Positions 54,330 through 63,818 of a DNA stretch of 64,000 nucleotides are shown here, one piece after another. Source of the DNA: Paenibacillus dakarensis (GTDB lineage: Bacteria > Bacillota > Bacilli > Paenibacillales > Paenibacillaceae); contig NZ_CDSE01000007.1 in assembly GCF_001373415.1 (NCBI RefSeq), positions 186,001 to 250,000 on the forward strand, read 5' to 3'. Below the pieces are notes generated by a model. The model did no database searches, was not told the origin of the DNA, and was given only the letters and a program-made list of their open reading frames with translations. The position numbers and the translations under genes are program-made. Each line of letters opens with the position of its first letter. The stretch's first letter is position 1.

Positions 54330-54570
54330 GCTGTAGCGCTTGCCAAGGAGTGTGATGCTGCAAGCTCTACTCGTCCCGTCAAAGAGCTGAAAGGTCCAGA
54401 AGGTACAGCTTCAGCCAGGGGAAAGCAGGATCGTTCATTTTACAGTAAGACAAGAACAGCTGGGGCTTTTGGATGAAAGACTTCAGTTCACGGTAGAGCC
54501 CGGAAAGTTTCATTTATGTATTGGACCGCATTCAGAGGATGGGCTCTTAGCCGAACTGATCGTTGTTTAA
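54330..54570 (+). pseudogene. Remnant of a GH3 beta-glucosidase-type gene
   Basis: The gap after the permease gene encodes recognisable pieces of a GH3 glycosidase. AVALAKECDA (54338 on) resembles the middle GH3 domain and runs straight into SSTRPVKELKG (to 54395), the start of the C-terminal fibronectin-like domain, so a large middle part is deleted. Then the frame shifts: 54397-54570 reads QKVQLQPGESRIVHFTV and goes on to FTVEPGKFHLCIG and a TAA stop. One base lies between the two frames where a family Phe codon is expected, consistent with a two-base deletion. No start, catalytic residue or intact frame remains. Confidence 0.7.
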
Positions 54571-54595
54571 TCTGGATATTATGGGGGATTAAGAT

Positions 54596-56731
54596 ATGGA
54601 CTATCGTGTCATTAAAGAGGGAAATTATTTCTTTCTGACAGGCCTGAATGGGGATATTGCTTTAAGTGATGATCAGGGTCATGGACTGTATACGAAGGAT
54701 ACGCGGTTTTTAAGCCGTATGGAGATATTCATCGATGGGAAGAAGCCGACGCTGCTAACCTCTGCGGGAGATAAGAGCTACTTTTCTACTTTCCGTCTGA
54801 TTAAGGATACCAAGGATGAGGGTGCAATTGAGGTTGTTCGGGAGCGGTTTATTTACAATGGCATATTGTATGAGCGCTGCACACTAACCAATTATTTCAT
54901 GAATGATTCAAACATCGAATTTTCTGTCGCTTTTGATGCCGATTTCCAGGATATGTTCGTGGTTCGTAAATACCGCAGCGGGAATGTCGGGAAGATGGAG
55001 GGTATCACTTTTGGAGCTCAGGATCTGACACTCAGTTATATCGGAGCGGATAACCTCAAGAGACAGACGCGTATTTCCTGGGATGCTCATGGAGGTAAAG
55101 CGGATGAATTCGGAATGGTATCTTTTTCCCTATCTCTGAAATCGAGGGAGCAGAAGGTCATCACATTCTTTGTTATACCGACTATAGACCAGAATTCGAA
55201 AGTGGAGCCGCTGACCTTTGAAGAAGGACTTAAACAGCTGGAGAACTCCTATGAGCAGTGGTATACGAATAACACCCGGATCGAGTCTGATTCCGCTCTG
55301 TTCAACGGACTATATGCTAGAGGAATGCAGGACCTGCGCATGATGACCATGGATGTGGGGTTCGGGGATACAACCGCGGCGGGATTGCCTTGGTTTGCCG
55401 TTCCATTCGGCAGAGACAGCCTAATCACCGCAGCCTTCATGCTTCCGGTGAACCCGCAGATCTCTAAGGGAACGCTGAGAACACTTGCTGCTTACCAAGG
55501 GGAAAAGGTCGATCCTTGGAGAGATGAAGAACCGGGTAAGATCATGCATGAAATCCGTTTCGGTGAGCTCGTAACGACAGGGCAATCGCCATTCTCGCCT
55601 TATTTTGGCACGATAGATTCAACACCGTTATTTCTGGATCTGATCGGCGAATATTATCGCTGGACAGGCGATCTTTCCTTAGCGGAAGAGCTTAAACCTA
55701 ATATTCTTCGCGCGCTGGCGTATATCGATAGATCGCTTGAAGCAGGCTCCGGATTTATGGCATATAAGCAGGAAGCCGAGAAAGGCTTCCCGAATCAGGG
55801 CTGGAAGGATTCGGCCAACTCGGTTATCCATGAGTATGGTGAGTATGCGGAAACACCAATCGCGCTTGCCGAGGTTCAAGGGCATGCATACCAGGCAAAG
55901 AAAACACTCGTCCCGGTATTCAACGCAATGGGAGAAGCCGAGCTTGCCCGTAAACTGGATGAAGAAGCTGAAGCGCTGAGAGCCAGATTCGAAGCGGCAT
56001 TCTGGATGGAAGATGAGCAGTGCTATGCGATCGCGCTGGATAAGGATCTGCGTCAAGTGCGCAGCGTTACCTCGAACCCAGGGCATCTTCTCATGACCGG
56101 ATTGCCTGAAGCTGCCCGGGCCAAGGCGCAGGCGGAGCGAATGATGAAGCCAGATATGTTCAACGGGTATGGTATTCGCACGATGAGCACAGGCTCTACA
56201 GGTTACTACCCGATGAGTTATCATAACGGTAGTGTGTGGCCGCATGATAATGCAATGATCCTGCTGGGCCTTGGCAAGATGGGATTCAAAGAGGAAGCAG
56301 GCAAGGTCATTTCCGGACTGCTGAAGGCCTCGGAGCACTTTGAATATCAGCGGCTTCCGGAACTGTTCTGCGGGTATGACGCGGAACTGGGTTATCCGGT
56401 TCCATATCCGACAACATGCTCTCCGCAGGCGTGGGCAGCGGCAACGTCGATTGTATTCGTTCAAGCGATGCTCGGATTGTATCCGAATGCAGCGAATAAG
56501 GAAATTGTGTTGTCTCCATTCCTTATTGAGGGTATGAATGAGCTGAAGGCAGAGCATATTGCGATCGGAGAGGGACATTTGTCCGTTCGGGTTGTACGTG
56601 TTGGTTCTGCCGGAGACAATACGTTTAACGTGGAAGTGCTTGAGAACACGACCGGATTTGTGTTGAAATCCAGGGACAAAGGCGTTCTCCAGAATAATTC
56701 CGCCTTCTCCGTTGCAGCAATAGGATCTTAA
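54596..56731 (+). CDS. Amylo-alpha-1,6-glucosidase/glycogen debranching-like hydrolase
   Basis: A 711-residue cytoplasmic protein. The N-terminal beta domain (YRVIKEGNYFFLTGLNGDI, GLYTKDTRFLSRMEI) is the GDE N-terminal bis type. It is followed by an (alpha/alpha)6 barrel with AGLPWFAVPFGRDSLITA near residue 263, QGWKDSANSV near 401 as an acidic catalytic segment, and YHNGSVWPHDNAMILLG near 542. It probably hydrolyses alpha-linked glucosyl residues of imported oligosaccharides. ATG 54596 has a weak AAGA/GGGGGA site. Terminator at 56755. Confidence 0.85.
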   Translation: MDYRVIKEGNYFFLTGLNGDIALSDDQGHGLYTKDTRFLSRMEIFIDGKKPTLLTSAGDKSYFSTFRLIKDTKDEGAIEVVRERFIYNGILYERCTLTNYFMNDSNIEFSVAFDADFQDMFVVRKYRSGNVGKMEGITFGAQDLTLSYIGADNLKRQTRISWDAHGGKADEFGMVSFSLSLKSREQKVITFFVIPTIDQNSKVEPLTFEEGLKQLENSYEQWYTNNTRIESDSALFNGLYARGMQDLRMMTMDVGFGDTTAAGLPWFAVPFGRDSLITAAFMLPVNPQISKGTLRTLAAYQGEKVDPWRDEEPGKIMHEIRFGELVTTGQSPFSPYFGTIDSTPLFLDLIGEYYRWTGDLSLAEELKPNILRALAYIDRSLEAGSGFMAYKQEAEKGFPNQGWKDSANSVIHEYGEYAETPIALAEVQGHAYQAKKTLVPVFNAMGEAELARKLDEEAEALRARFEAAFWMEDEQCYAIALDKDLRQVRSVTSNPGHLLMTGLPEAARAKAQAERMMKPDMFNGYGIRTMSTGSTGYYPMSYHNGSVWPHDNAMILLGLGKMGFKEEAGKVISGLLKASEHFEYQRLPELFCGYDAELGYPVPYPTTCSPQAWAAATSIVFVQAMLGLYPNAANKEIVLSPFLIEGMNELKAEHIAIGEGHLSVRVVRVGSAGDNTFNVEVLENTTGFVLKSRDKGVLQNNSAFSVAAIGS

Positions 56732-56754
56732 GTTCAAAGCTTTCTAATAGCGAT

Positions 56755-56802
56755 AACAGGGTATTCCAAAGGTCTGAGGATCTGAGGGTTACCCTGTTTT
56801 TG
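56755..56802 (+). terminator. Terminator after the debranching-like gene
   Basis: AACAGGGTA pairs with TACCCTGTT around a loop of about 26 bases, followed by TTTTGTG, 23 bases after the stop codon. Confidence 0.7.
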
Positions 56803-56995
56803 TGATTTTATTAACGAATATGGCGGACTGTAAATTGTCCGGTTTAATATGTTTATTCCTTTACAATAATAGAAAATGAGGTACCGTTTGCAGCGGAAGG
56901 TTACTCATCATAAACACAGCTTAGTTGGTTTCATGCAACATCCTGAGAGAACGATGCGTCAATAGACAAGAAGCAACCAAGAAAGGATGATGAAC

Positions 56996-58036
56996 ATGAA
57001 GAAACGATTGAAGAAGTCGGCTGCAGCACTTCTGGTCTCTGCGATGGCCGTGTCCGGAGGTGCAGCATATGCAGCACCTAATGCGGATGTGCAGCAGGAT
57101 CAGGAGATCCAAGCGGAGCTGATTTCAGCTATTACGAATTATGGTGTAACCATTAACGGTGAGAATGCAAAAAACAACGGGTTCATGAACCAGGAGAGCA
57201 AGCAGGTCATGCTTCCACTGCGTGAAATTGCAGAAGCTTTGGGATATGACCTCAAGTGGAATAAGGAAGCGCGTTCCACAGAGCTGACGAAACCGAATAC
57301 ACCCGTATGGAGTCTCGTACAGACGGACAAAGACGAGTATAATGAGAATAAAATGCTCGTGAAACTCGGAGCGGCCCCCGTAAATATTCTGGGCACTTTG
57401 TATGTACCTGCACAATACTTCAGTGACGTGCTTCACCATGGTGTTGTTATTGAAGGTGCGCAAGTATCCGTTACAACCGGGGAATCGGAAGCAGAGGATG
57501 CGAAGACCGTGAAAGCTAGTGGTGTAATTACAGCTGTCTATAATGAAGAGGACCGCAAGGCTGCACATATCAATGGTGCAGGCCCAGACGGTATTATTCT
57601 GAATGTGGACGAGAATACCGTTATTTTGAATGCAGCCGGCGAGAAGATTGAGCTTAAAGATCTGTCTCTTGGTCTGGATATCAATGTTGTACACAGTTTA
57701 GCGATGACGATGAGTCTGCCGGGGCAAACGTACGCTTATGAAATCAAAGTAAAGCAGGATTCTGATCGGAAAGACTTGCTTGGGACGTCAGGCACCATTA
57801 CTCCGAATGAGGATGGGTCGAGAATTAAGGTGACAGGCATAGGGATGACAGAGGCTTCTCCAAAAGAAGTTGTGCTTAACCTGTCTGCTGATACCGTGAT
57901 CGTAGACCAAGATGGTAAAGACGTGAAGGCAACCGACCTGAAAAAAGATGACAAAGTGCTTGCATTCTATGGCCCGATGCTGACCAAGAGCCTGCCGCCC
58001 ATCGGCGGCGCTGTTAAAATCGTTGTCATGAAGTAA
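56996..58036 (+). CDS. Exported stalk-domain (copper amine oxidase N-terminal-like) protein
   Basis: A 346-residue exported protein. Signal peptide KKRLKKSAAALLVSAMAVSG with cleavage after AYAA near residue 26. Residues 40-165 match the stalk/Cu-amine-oxidase N-terminal domain (VMLPLREIAEALGYDLKWNKEARSTEL and LYVPAQYFSDVLH). Two similar beta-rich repeats of about 80 residues follow, each built as a threonine/valine-rich VNENTVILN or SADTVIVDQDGK unit. ATG 56996 is chosen because GAAAGG fits it rather than the ATG at 56987. Likely cell-wall associated; no enzyme motif. Confidence 0.8.
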   Translation: MKKRLKKSAAALLVSAMAVSGGAAYAAPNADVQQDQEIQAELISAITNYGVTINGENAKNNGFMNQESKQVMLPLREIAEALGYDLKWNKEARSTELTKPNTPVWSLVQTDKDEYNENKMLVKLGAAPVNILGTLYVPAQYFSDVLHHGVVIEGAQVSVTTGESEAEDAKTVKASGVITAVYNEEDRKAAHINGAGPDGIILNVDENTVILNAAGEKIELKDLSLGLDINVVHSLAMTMSLPGQTYAYEIKVKQDSDRKDLLGTSGTITPNEDGSRIKVTGIGMTEASPKEVVLNLSADTVIVDQDGKDVKATDLKKDDKVLAFYGPMLTKSLPPIGGAVKIVVMK

Positions 58037-58056
58037 TCATAAGCAGGACAAGCCAG

Positions 58057-58087
58057 AAGCCTTACCGCATGCGGTAAGGCTTTATTT
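58057..58087 (+). terminator. Terminator after the stalk-domain gene
   Basis: AAGCCTTACCGC-at-GCGGTAAGGCTT, followed by TATTTA. The perfect 12-base stem starts 21 bases after the stop codon. Confidence 0.8.
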
Positions 58088-58204
58088 ATCGTCTGGAGGG
58101 TTAGAACTTTCTTCGTGTGCGTTTACAAAAAGGAATAAACTGGATGCGGGGCGAATACTGTACACCATTATTAATCATCGATATTACCGTTAGGGGGAAG
58201 TCGC

Positions 58205-59526
58205 ATGAAGCGCAGCTGGATTAATTCGCCGTATGCATATTCACTCGGCATGTTCGCTATGATGGTTCCCAGTCAGGCATTCAGTTCGTTTTACAGTTAT
58301 TTTTATGTGGATAAGCTGGGGCTCGGCATCGGTCTGGCTACGCTGGCAAGAACGATTTTTCTCATCTGGGATGCCCTTAACAACCCTCTATTCGGATATT
58401 GGTCGGATCGGACCAAGACGCGCCTTGGAAGACGCAGGCCTTGGGTGTTTGGTGCGATTCCGCTGTTTATGATTTCATTTGTAATTATTTTTTCACCGCC
58501 GGAGAGCCTTTCGGAGAACGGATTATTTATCTGGTTTCTTGCAGCGCTCATTCTGTATGAAGCTGTGGCAACGGTGCTGTGGGTTAATTACGGTGCGCTA
58601 TTTCCAGAGTTATACCGCGGTGATCGCGTCCGTGCTAAAGCATCGGCAATCCAGCAAGGCTATCAGGTTGTTGCCCTGCTGATCGGAACAGCACTGACAC
58701 CGATATTGTTTGGCTTGATGGGTTTCTCTAATATGTCGATCCTGTATGCACTGATCTTTGGTGTTTTTATGTTTCTATGCATGATGAGCGTGAGAGAGCA
58801 GCCAGATCTGTCCCAGAGTGAGCCGTTAAAGCTCGTCGTGGCTTTTCGCGAGACGCTGAAGAACAAGAAATTTTGGGTTTTTAATATTTCAAATTCGTTT
58901 GCCCAGACGGTCAATGGATTGATCAGCTCCATCATCCCGTTCTATGCGAAGTATGTGCTGAGAATTCCGGAGGAGCAGGTGTCGATTCTGCTTGCCTCCG
59001 TATTCGTGTCAGTTATTCCGCTTGTATTTGTCTGGTACTGGATCATCCGCAGAATGGACGGGGTAAAGGCGTGGCGTCTTTCACTTGCCGTGTATGGCTT
59101 GTCTGTTATTCCGCTGTGGTTCGGCTATGATCTGGCCAGCGGCGTGGCTGCCGGAGTTGCTGTAGGCTTCGGACTCGCGGGATTTCTGGTGACACCGGCA
59201 ATGGTGAGCGGCAGCATCATCGATGAGGATGCGGAGAGAACAGGACAGCGAAGAGAAGGAATCTATACGGCGGTCAGCGGTTTTATTACCCGCTCCAGCG
59301 GGCTGATCTCGGCGCTTGCTTTTTCGTGGTCGGCATTATCTTTGGCTATGAGAGCGGAGAAAACCCGGGATCTGATCCTGAATCGACGTTCCGGTATTTG
59401 ATGAGTGTGGTCCCGCTGGGTCTTCTGGTCATTTCATTCCTGATCTCTTTTGCCGCTAAAATCGGATTTCATACCAAGACAGGAGGTGTATCAGGTAATG
59501 GGCAAAAGGTTGATTATAAACTGTGA
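58205..59526 (+). pseudogene. GPH/MFS sugar transporter interrupted by a frameshift near its 3' end
   Basis: Glycoside-pentoside-hexuronide type MFS transporter. Intact coding runs from ATG 58205 (AGGGGG upstream) through YSDRTKTRLGRRRPWVFG and TAVSGFITRSSG, then derails at a run of five T (59320-59324) and stops at 59401 after 398 residues. In the next frame, 59326-59526 continues VVGIIFGYESGENPG and LGLLVISFLISF, the expected last helix. One extra T would restore a 440-residue protein. It may be a real mutation, a sequencing error or phase variation. The restored end overlaps the deacetylase gene by 29 bases. Confidence 0.8.
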
Positions 59527-60412
59527 TGACTTCGGTCAGAGTGCGGCGACGAACAAGGCGATCATGCATATCCTGGGGGAGGGCAAGGCATCGTCCGCGA
59601 CGATTATGGCTCCTGCTCCCGGGTTCGAAGAGGCAGCAGCATGGAGTGCCAGGAGGAAGCAGCCGAATGTGGGGCTTCATCTTACATTGACAAGTGAGTT
59701 TGAGGCTTTGCGGTGGAGCAGCTTGACTGGGCATCCTTCGCTTCACGATGATGCAGGATTTCAGTATCGTACGGTCAAGGAGTTTGAACAGGGGTCCGAG
59801 ACGAGGGCGGTCATGAAGGAGATTGATGCCCAGTATCGGCTTGTGCAAAAGGCCGGCATCCGGATAAGTCATGTCGATAACCATATGGGCAGCTTGTACG
59901 GTATGGAAACGGGGCGAAGCTTCCTTCCCCGGACGTTTTGGAAAATATCGAGGTGGGGTCTGCCATCACGCTTTTTCCGCTACATCGATAAGGAGGACCC
60001 TCTCCTCAGCACGCTGTCTGATATCGAACGGCCGGTAGCTCTTGCATCCGGGCTCGCAGATACATTTGGCGTACCGATTCCGGATTACCTGCTGTCCCAT
60101 CCCTTTGTTAAACTGGAGGGAGAAACCTATGAGAGTTTTAAACAGAGCATCCTTGCGAAGCTGTATAGGCTTCCGGAGGGGGTTAGCGAAACCTACGTTC
60201 ATCCCGGCGCTGACGATCTGTGGAGCTTTACGAACATTCCGAATTGGGAAAAAAGAGTATGGGAGTACCGGCTTCTGTTCGATGAGGACTTCGGGTATAC
60301 GCTGCGTGATGCCAAGGTCATTCTGACCGATTACCGTTATGTGCAGGAGCATCTAAATCGCCCGCGTGTACGGTCGGCACTGAGGCTGGTAAGGGAGCTT
60401 TTGAGGAAGTAG
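59498..60412 (+). CDS. ChbG/YdjC family carbohydrate deacetylase
   Basis: A 304-residue metal-dependent deacetylase of the ChbG/YdjC family, acting on acetylated or amino disaccharides in the cytoplasm. Metal and catalytic motifs: LIINCDDFGQS (D10, D11), VGLHLTLTSE near residue 67, SHVDNHMGSLY near 126 and VHPGADD near 226. ATG 59498 has AGGAGGTG upstream; the frame is open to 59450 only because it overlaps the transporter. Pairing with a sugar transporter suggests an N-acetylated or O-acetylated substrate. Confidence 0.88.
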   Translation: MGKRLIINCDDFGQSAATNKAIMHILGEGKASSATIMAPAPGFEEAAAWSARRKQPNVGLHLTLTSEFEALRWSSLTGHPSLHDDAGFQYRTVKEFEQGSETRAVMKEIDAQYRLVQKAGIRISHVDNHMGSLYGMETGRSFLPRTFWKISRWGLPSRFFRYIDKEDPLLSTLSDIERPVALASGLADTFGVPIPDYLLSHPFVKLEGETYESFKQSILAKLYRLPEGVSETYVHPGADDLWSFTNIPNWEKRVWEYRLLFDEDFGYTLRDAKVILTDYRYVQEHLNRPRVRSALRLVRELLRK

Positions 60413-60502
60413 ATGAATAGTGTGATCTGCCTATAGAAGCAAAGCCCGATTAGTTATTTCGAATATGACAATAAAACTTGTTTGAATTTTAAATATATAC
60501 AT

Positions 60503-60530
60503 TGACCCGCGGACAATTGTCCGTTAGAAT
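60503..60530 (+). promoter_or_regulatory. Promoter of the DHA2-tetR operon
   Basis: TTGACC (60503-60508), 16-base spacer, TAGAAT (60525-60530). The first palindromic operator fills the spacer. Confidence 0.6.
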
Positions 60531-60559
60531 AAAAAACGCACTTGCGGACAATTGTCCGC
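60510..60559. promoter_or_regulatory. Two palindromic operators for the TetR regulator
   Basis: CGGACAATTGTCCG at 60510-60523 and GCGGACAATTGTCCGC at 60544-60559 are perfect palindromes sharing a 14-base core, centres 35 bases apart. One lies between -35 and -10, the other just downstream of the start of transcription. This is a standard repressor arrangement for a TetR protein, here the gene at 62082. Confidence 0.75.
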
Positions 60560-60590
60560 AGGTTACATAGATACAAGGGAGGATAAGGTC

Positions 60591-62045
60591 TTGGATATGG
60601 GAGTGGGGCCAGGTTCGGCCAAAATGGATTTAAGCAAGATAAAGAGAGGGCCGATTGTAGCCGCACTGATTATTGGCGCATTCGTTTCCATCTTGAACGA
60701 GACGCTGCTAAACATCGCTTTTCCAAGTTTAATGGAACAGTTCGGCATCGTGGAGTCGACGGTTCAGTGGTTATCAACATCGTATATGCTCGTTGTCGGA
60801 ATACTGGTTCCGATAACAGCGATGCTTCAACTGTGGTTTACAACGAGGCAGATGTTTATCGGTGCAATGGTGCTATTTTTAGCAGGTACGATTATATGCG
60901 GGTTCGCACCGACATTTGGAGTTCTGTTGACCGGTCGTATACTGCAGGCTTTCGGAACAGGCTTGATGATTCCGGTTCTGATGAACACCATTCTAAGTAT
61001 TTACCCGCCGCAGAATCGGGGAGCTGCGATGGGGATGATCGGACTCGTTATGATGACCGCACCGGCAATCGGGCCAACATTGTCCGGGTTGATTGTGGAT
61101 TCACTGAGCTGGCGCTGGTTGTTCTACCTCGTGATTCCGCTGGCGGTGTTCTCCATCGTATTTGCTGCGATATACTTGAAGAATGTGTCTGAGTTAACCA
61201 AACCAAAGGTTGATTTCATCTCGATTATTCTTTCAACGATTGGTTTTGGCGGAATTGTATATGGATTCAGCAGTGCCGGAGAAGGCACTTGGTCTGATCC
61301 TAAAGTGGTATGGTGCATTACCGCAGGAGCGATCAGCTTATTGCTCTTTGTATGGCGCCAATTACGTATGAAAGAGCCAATGCTCGATCTGCGTACCTTT
61401 AAATACCCGATGTTTTCACTCGTAACGGTGCTGATGCTGGTGCTGATGATGAGTATGTTCTCAACAATGATCATGCTGCCTCTGTTCCTGCAAAACGCAC
61501 TTGGGCTAACCGCACTGTCAGCAGGACTTGTGATGATGCCAGGCAGTATTATCAACGGACTGATGGCGCCAATTACAGGCAGACTGTTTGATAAATTCGG
61601 ACCCAGGGTCTTAATCATTCCCGGGCTCGTCATTCTATGTATTTCTATCTTCCTGTTCTCACGTGTTGAAGCTTCATGGACAGGTGGTTATGTGATCTTC
61701 CTTCATGTTATGATGATGATTGGAATCTCGATGGTGATGATGCCAGCCCAGACAACAGCTTTAAACCAGCTGCCGCGCTTGATGTACCCTCACGGTACAG
61801 CGATTATGAATACCTTGCAGCAGGTAGCCGGGGCGGTAGGCATGGCGCTCTTCATTAGTATCATGACTGCAGGCTCTAAGAATTATGTACTGTCAACGGG
61901 CGATATGAACCCGGTCGAGGGCATGATTGCAGGCCTGCACAACGCATTTATCACCGGCTTTGTTCTTGCTGTTGCTGCATTAGTACTAGGTTTCTTCGTT
62001 AAACGGTCAGCTGCACCTGCTGAACAGCAAAAATCAGCAGCATAA
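60591..62045 (+). CDS. DHA2 family multidrug MFS exporter (EmrB/QacA type)
   Basis: A proton-driven drug exporter of about 484 residues with 14 predicted helices. Typical segments: LNETLLNIAFPSLMEQFG (helix 1), QWLSTSYMLVVGILVP and the antiporter motif region MTAPAIGPTLSGLIVD near residue 160. The start is TTG 60591 (AGGGAGG eight bases upstream) or ATG 60597; earlier codons lie in the operator. Its regulator gene follows 36 bases downstream in the same unit. Drug spectrum unknown. Confidence 0.92.
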   Translation: MDMGVGPGSAKMDLSKIKRGPIVAALIIGAFVSILNETLLNIAFPSLMEQFGIVESTVQWLSTSYMLVVGILVPITAMLQLWFTTRQMFIGAMVLFLAGTIICGFAPTFGVLLTGRILQAFGTGLMIPVLMNTILSIYPPQNRGAAMGMIGLVMMTAPAIGPTLSGLIVDSLSWRWLFYLVIPLAVFSIVFAAIYLKNVSELTKPKVDFISIILSTIGFGGIVYGFSSAGEGTWSDPKVVWCITAGAISLLLFVWRQLRMKEPMLDLRTFKYPMFSLVTVLMLVLMMSMFSTMIMLPLFLQNALGLTALSAGLVMMPGSIINGLMAPITGRLFDKFGPRVLIIPGLVILCISIFLFSRVEASWTGGYVIFLHVMMMIGISMVMMPAQTTALNQLPRLMYPHGTAIMNTLQQVAGAVGMALFISIMTAGSKNYVLSTGDMNPVEGMIAGLHNAFITGFVLAVAALVLGFFVKRSAAPAEQQKSAA

Positions 62046-62081
62046 CAGCTTTCGTGTTCTAAGAGAAGGGATGCACGCTAG

Positions 62082-62675
62082 ATGAGCATAAAAGAAAATG
62101 ATGCATTAGGGCAAAAGATTTTGGACACAGCGCAATCTTTATTTAACCAATATGGAGTTGAGGATGTCTCCATGCATCAGGTCGCGAAGACGGCAGGGAT
62201 TGGTCAAGGCACCCTGTACCGGCGTTTTTCAAGCAAGGGGAAAATCTGCTTTACCTTAATGGAAGCGAAGATCGATCGGTTTATTGAGGAAGTGGATGAC
62301 TATCTCCAATCCAGTGGTGAAGAGCGGATTGCCGTGCGCCTCCGAACGATTATGTATAAAGTAGTCCTTCTATTGAATGAAGATATGGAATGGCTGCGCG
62401 TCATGCTGACCTCCGATCGACTGGAGGACACCAAGAATACACTGTGTGAGAATCCGCCATTTATTTATTTTCGAACACAGATACAAAGTCTTCTGGAACA
62501 TGCATCCGAGCAAGGAGAGCTGAGACCAATGGATCCGGTCTTCACATCCATATTACTCGCTGCACTTCCACGTGCGGATATTATTCTCTATCTGCATGAT
62601 ATGGGTTACAGCGCTGAGCAGATTGCAGATCAGTACTGCCGAAGTTTTGTGGATACTCTGTTTGTGGATCCATAA
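62082..62675 (+). CDS. TetR family repressor of the DHA2 exporter
   Basis: A 197-residue regulator with N-terminal TetR helix-turn-helix (LFNQYGVEDVSMHQVAKTAGIGQGTLYRRFSSKG, about residues 20-53) and an all-helical ligand domain. ATG 62082 is preceded by AGAAGGGA. It is the second gene of the exporter operon, whose promoter carries two perfect palindromes. Autoregulated repression relieved by an exported compound is expected. Confidence 0.9.
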   Translation: MSIKENDALGQKILDTAQSLFNQYGVEDVSMHQVAKTAGIGQGTLYRRFSSKGKICFTLMEAKIDRFIEEVDDYLQSSGEERIAVRLRTIMYKVVLLLNEDMEWLRVMLTSDRLEDTKNTLCENPPFIYFRTQIQSLLEHASEQGELRPMDPVFTSILLAALPRADIILYLHDMGYSAEQIADQYCRSFVDTLFVDP

Positions 62676-62705
62676 GCACTTAACGACTAATAATGAATAG
62701 GCTGT

Positions 62706-62752
62706 AAAGCCGCTTCGTGCCGGATGGAGTTCTGGTTGAAGCGGTTTTTTTG
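62706..62752 (+). terminator. Terminator of the DHA2-tetR operon
   Basis: AAAGCCGCTTC pairs (one G-U) with GAAGCGGTTT, ending in a T-run of seven, 30 bases after the tetR stop codon. The remaining 150 bases before the next gene hold nothing recognised. Confidence 0.75.
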
Positions 62753-62908
62753 TATATAAGAATGTTGCTGCACAGGTCACCCAAAGGTTTGGACAGGAAC
62801 TTCCGCCGGGGAGGGCTTCTTGGCACAACTCTTGGGGTAAACTAGGTGGGAAGGGAGGAGTTTCTTCTCCCTGATCTACAACTAGACTGGATGAGCAGGT
62901 GATGGTTT

Positions 62909-63733
62909 TTGAAAATCATGACGTTAAATACGCATGCATGGCAGGAAGAGAATCAGATGGACAAGATCAAACAGCTGGCTGACTTTATAAATAAGCACCA
63001 GATTGATGTGATATCCCTGCAGGAGGTCAATCAGTCGATGGACGAAGAACCGGTGTCTTTACCTGAGTTATCTCATTATTATAGTGCTGACCCTAACACG
63101 GTTATTAAACGGGATAACTATGCTTATGTGCTGCAAAAAGAATTAAAGGCATCTTATTACTGGACCTGGATTCCGACTCATGTTGGTTTTGTCACTTATG
63201 ACGAGGGTCTTGCGATCCTGTCGAGAACACCCATTTCGAATTCGATTAATGAATATGTATCCCGATTGAGGGACTATAGGAATTACCGAACCCGAAAAAT
63301 ACTAGGCATTCAAACGGAGATTCAGGGGCGGGCAGCCTGGTTCGTGAACGGCCACTATAACTGGTGGAATGATGAGGATCCCTTTAAGGGACAGTGGGAT
63401 GAAACGGAGCGGATTCTTAAGGATCTTAAACATACGCCGCTGTTCATTATGGGCGATTTGAACAATGTAGCTGAAATCCGGGATGAGGGCTATGATTACG
63501 TCATCAGTAAGGGCTGGCATGACTTGTATATGAACGCTGAGTCGCGGGATGAAGGAGCAACGGTGGTCAAGGCGATTGCAGGCTGGGAAGATAATAAGCG
63601 GCCGCTGCGCATTGATTATATTTTCTCCAGCCACCCGGTACAGGTGAAATCTTCAGCGGTGGTCATGAACGGGAAGAATGGACCGGTGGTATCGGATCAT
63701 TTTGGCGTAATGGCTCATATATCCAATGGTTGA
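62909..63733 (+). CDS. Endonuclease/exonuclease/phosphatase-fold hydrolase
   Basis: A 274-residue EEP-superfamily enzyme. Motifs: LNTHAW near residue 6, catalytic Glu in ISLQEVNQ near 39, VNGHYNWW near 147, GDLNNVAE near 188 and the C-terminal SDHFGVMAH with Asp and His. No signal peptide. Relatives are sphingomyelinase-like, nuclease-like or phosphodiesterase enzymes, so the substrate is open. The start is TTG 62909, preceded by AGGTGATGG; ATG 62918 would remove the first strand of the fold. Confidence 0.82.
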   Translation: MKIMTLNTHAWQEENQMDKIKQLADFINKHQIDVISLQEVNQSMDEEPVSLPELSHYYSADPNTVIKRDNYAYVLQKELKASYYWTWIPTHVGFVTYDEGLAILSRTPISNSINEYVSRLRDYRNYRTRKILGIQTEIQGRAAWFVNGHYNWWNDEDPFKGQWDETERILKDLKHTPLFIMGDLNNVAEIRDEGYDYVISKGWHDLYMNAESRDEGATVVKAIAGWEDNKRPLRIDYIFSSHPVQVKSSAVVMNGKNGPVVSDHFGVMAHISNG

Positions 63734-63760
63734 CTAGACTTATAATACAATACCAATGGA

Positions 63761-63814
63761 AAGCACCCATAGAATAGACACTTCAAGCGTCTATATTCTA
63801 CAGGGTGCATTTTT
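63761..63814. terminator. Bidirectional terminator between convergent genes
   Basis: GCACCC-AT-AGAATAGAC pairs with GTCTATATTCT-ACA-GGGTGC (a long stem with a small internal bulge), followed by ATTTTT. It serves the EEP gene and probably the convergent RIC gene, whose stop codon is at 63819. Confidence 0.75.
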
Positions 63815-63818
63815 CATG

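Noticed and set aside
55679..56737. 352-codon frame on the minus strand
   Set aside because: Antisense shadow of the debranching-like hydrolase, with no recognisable domain.
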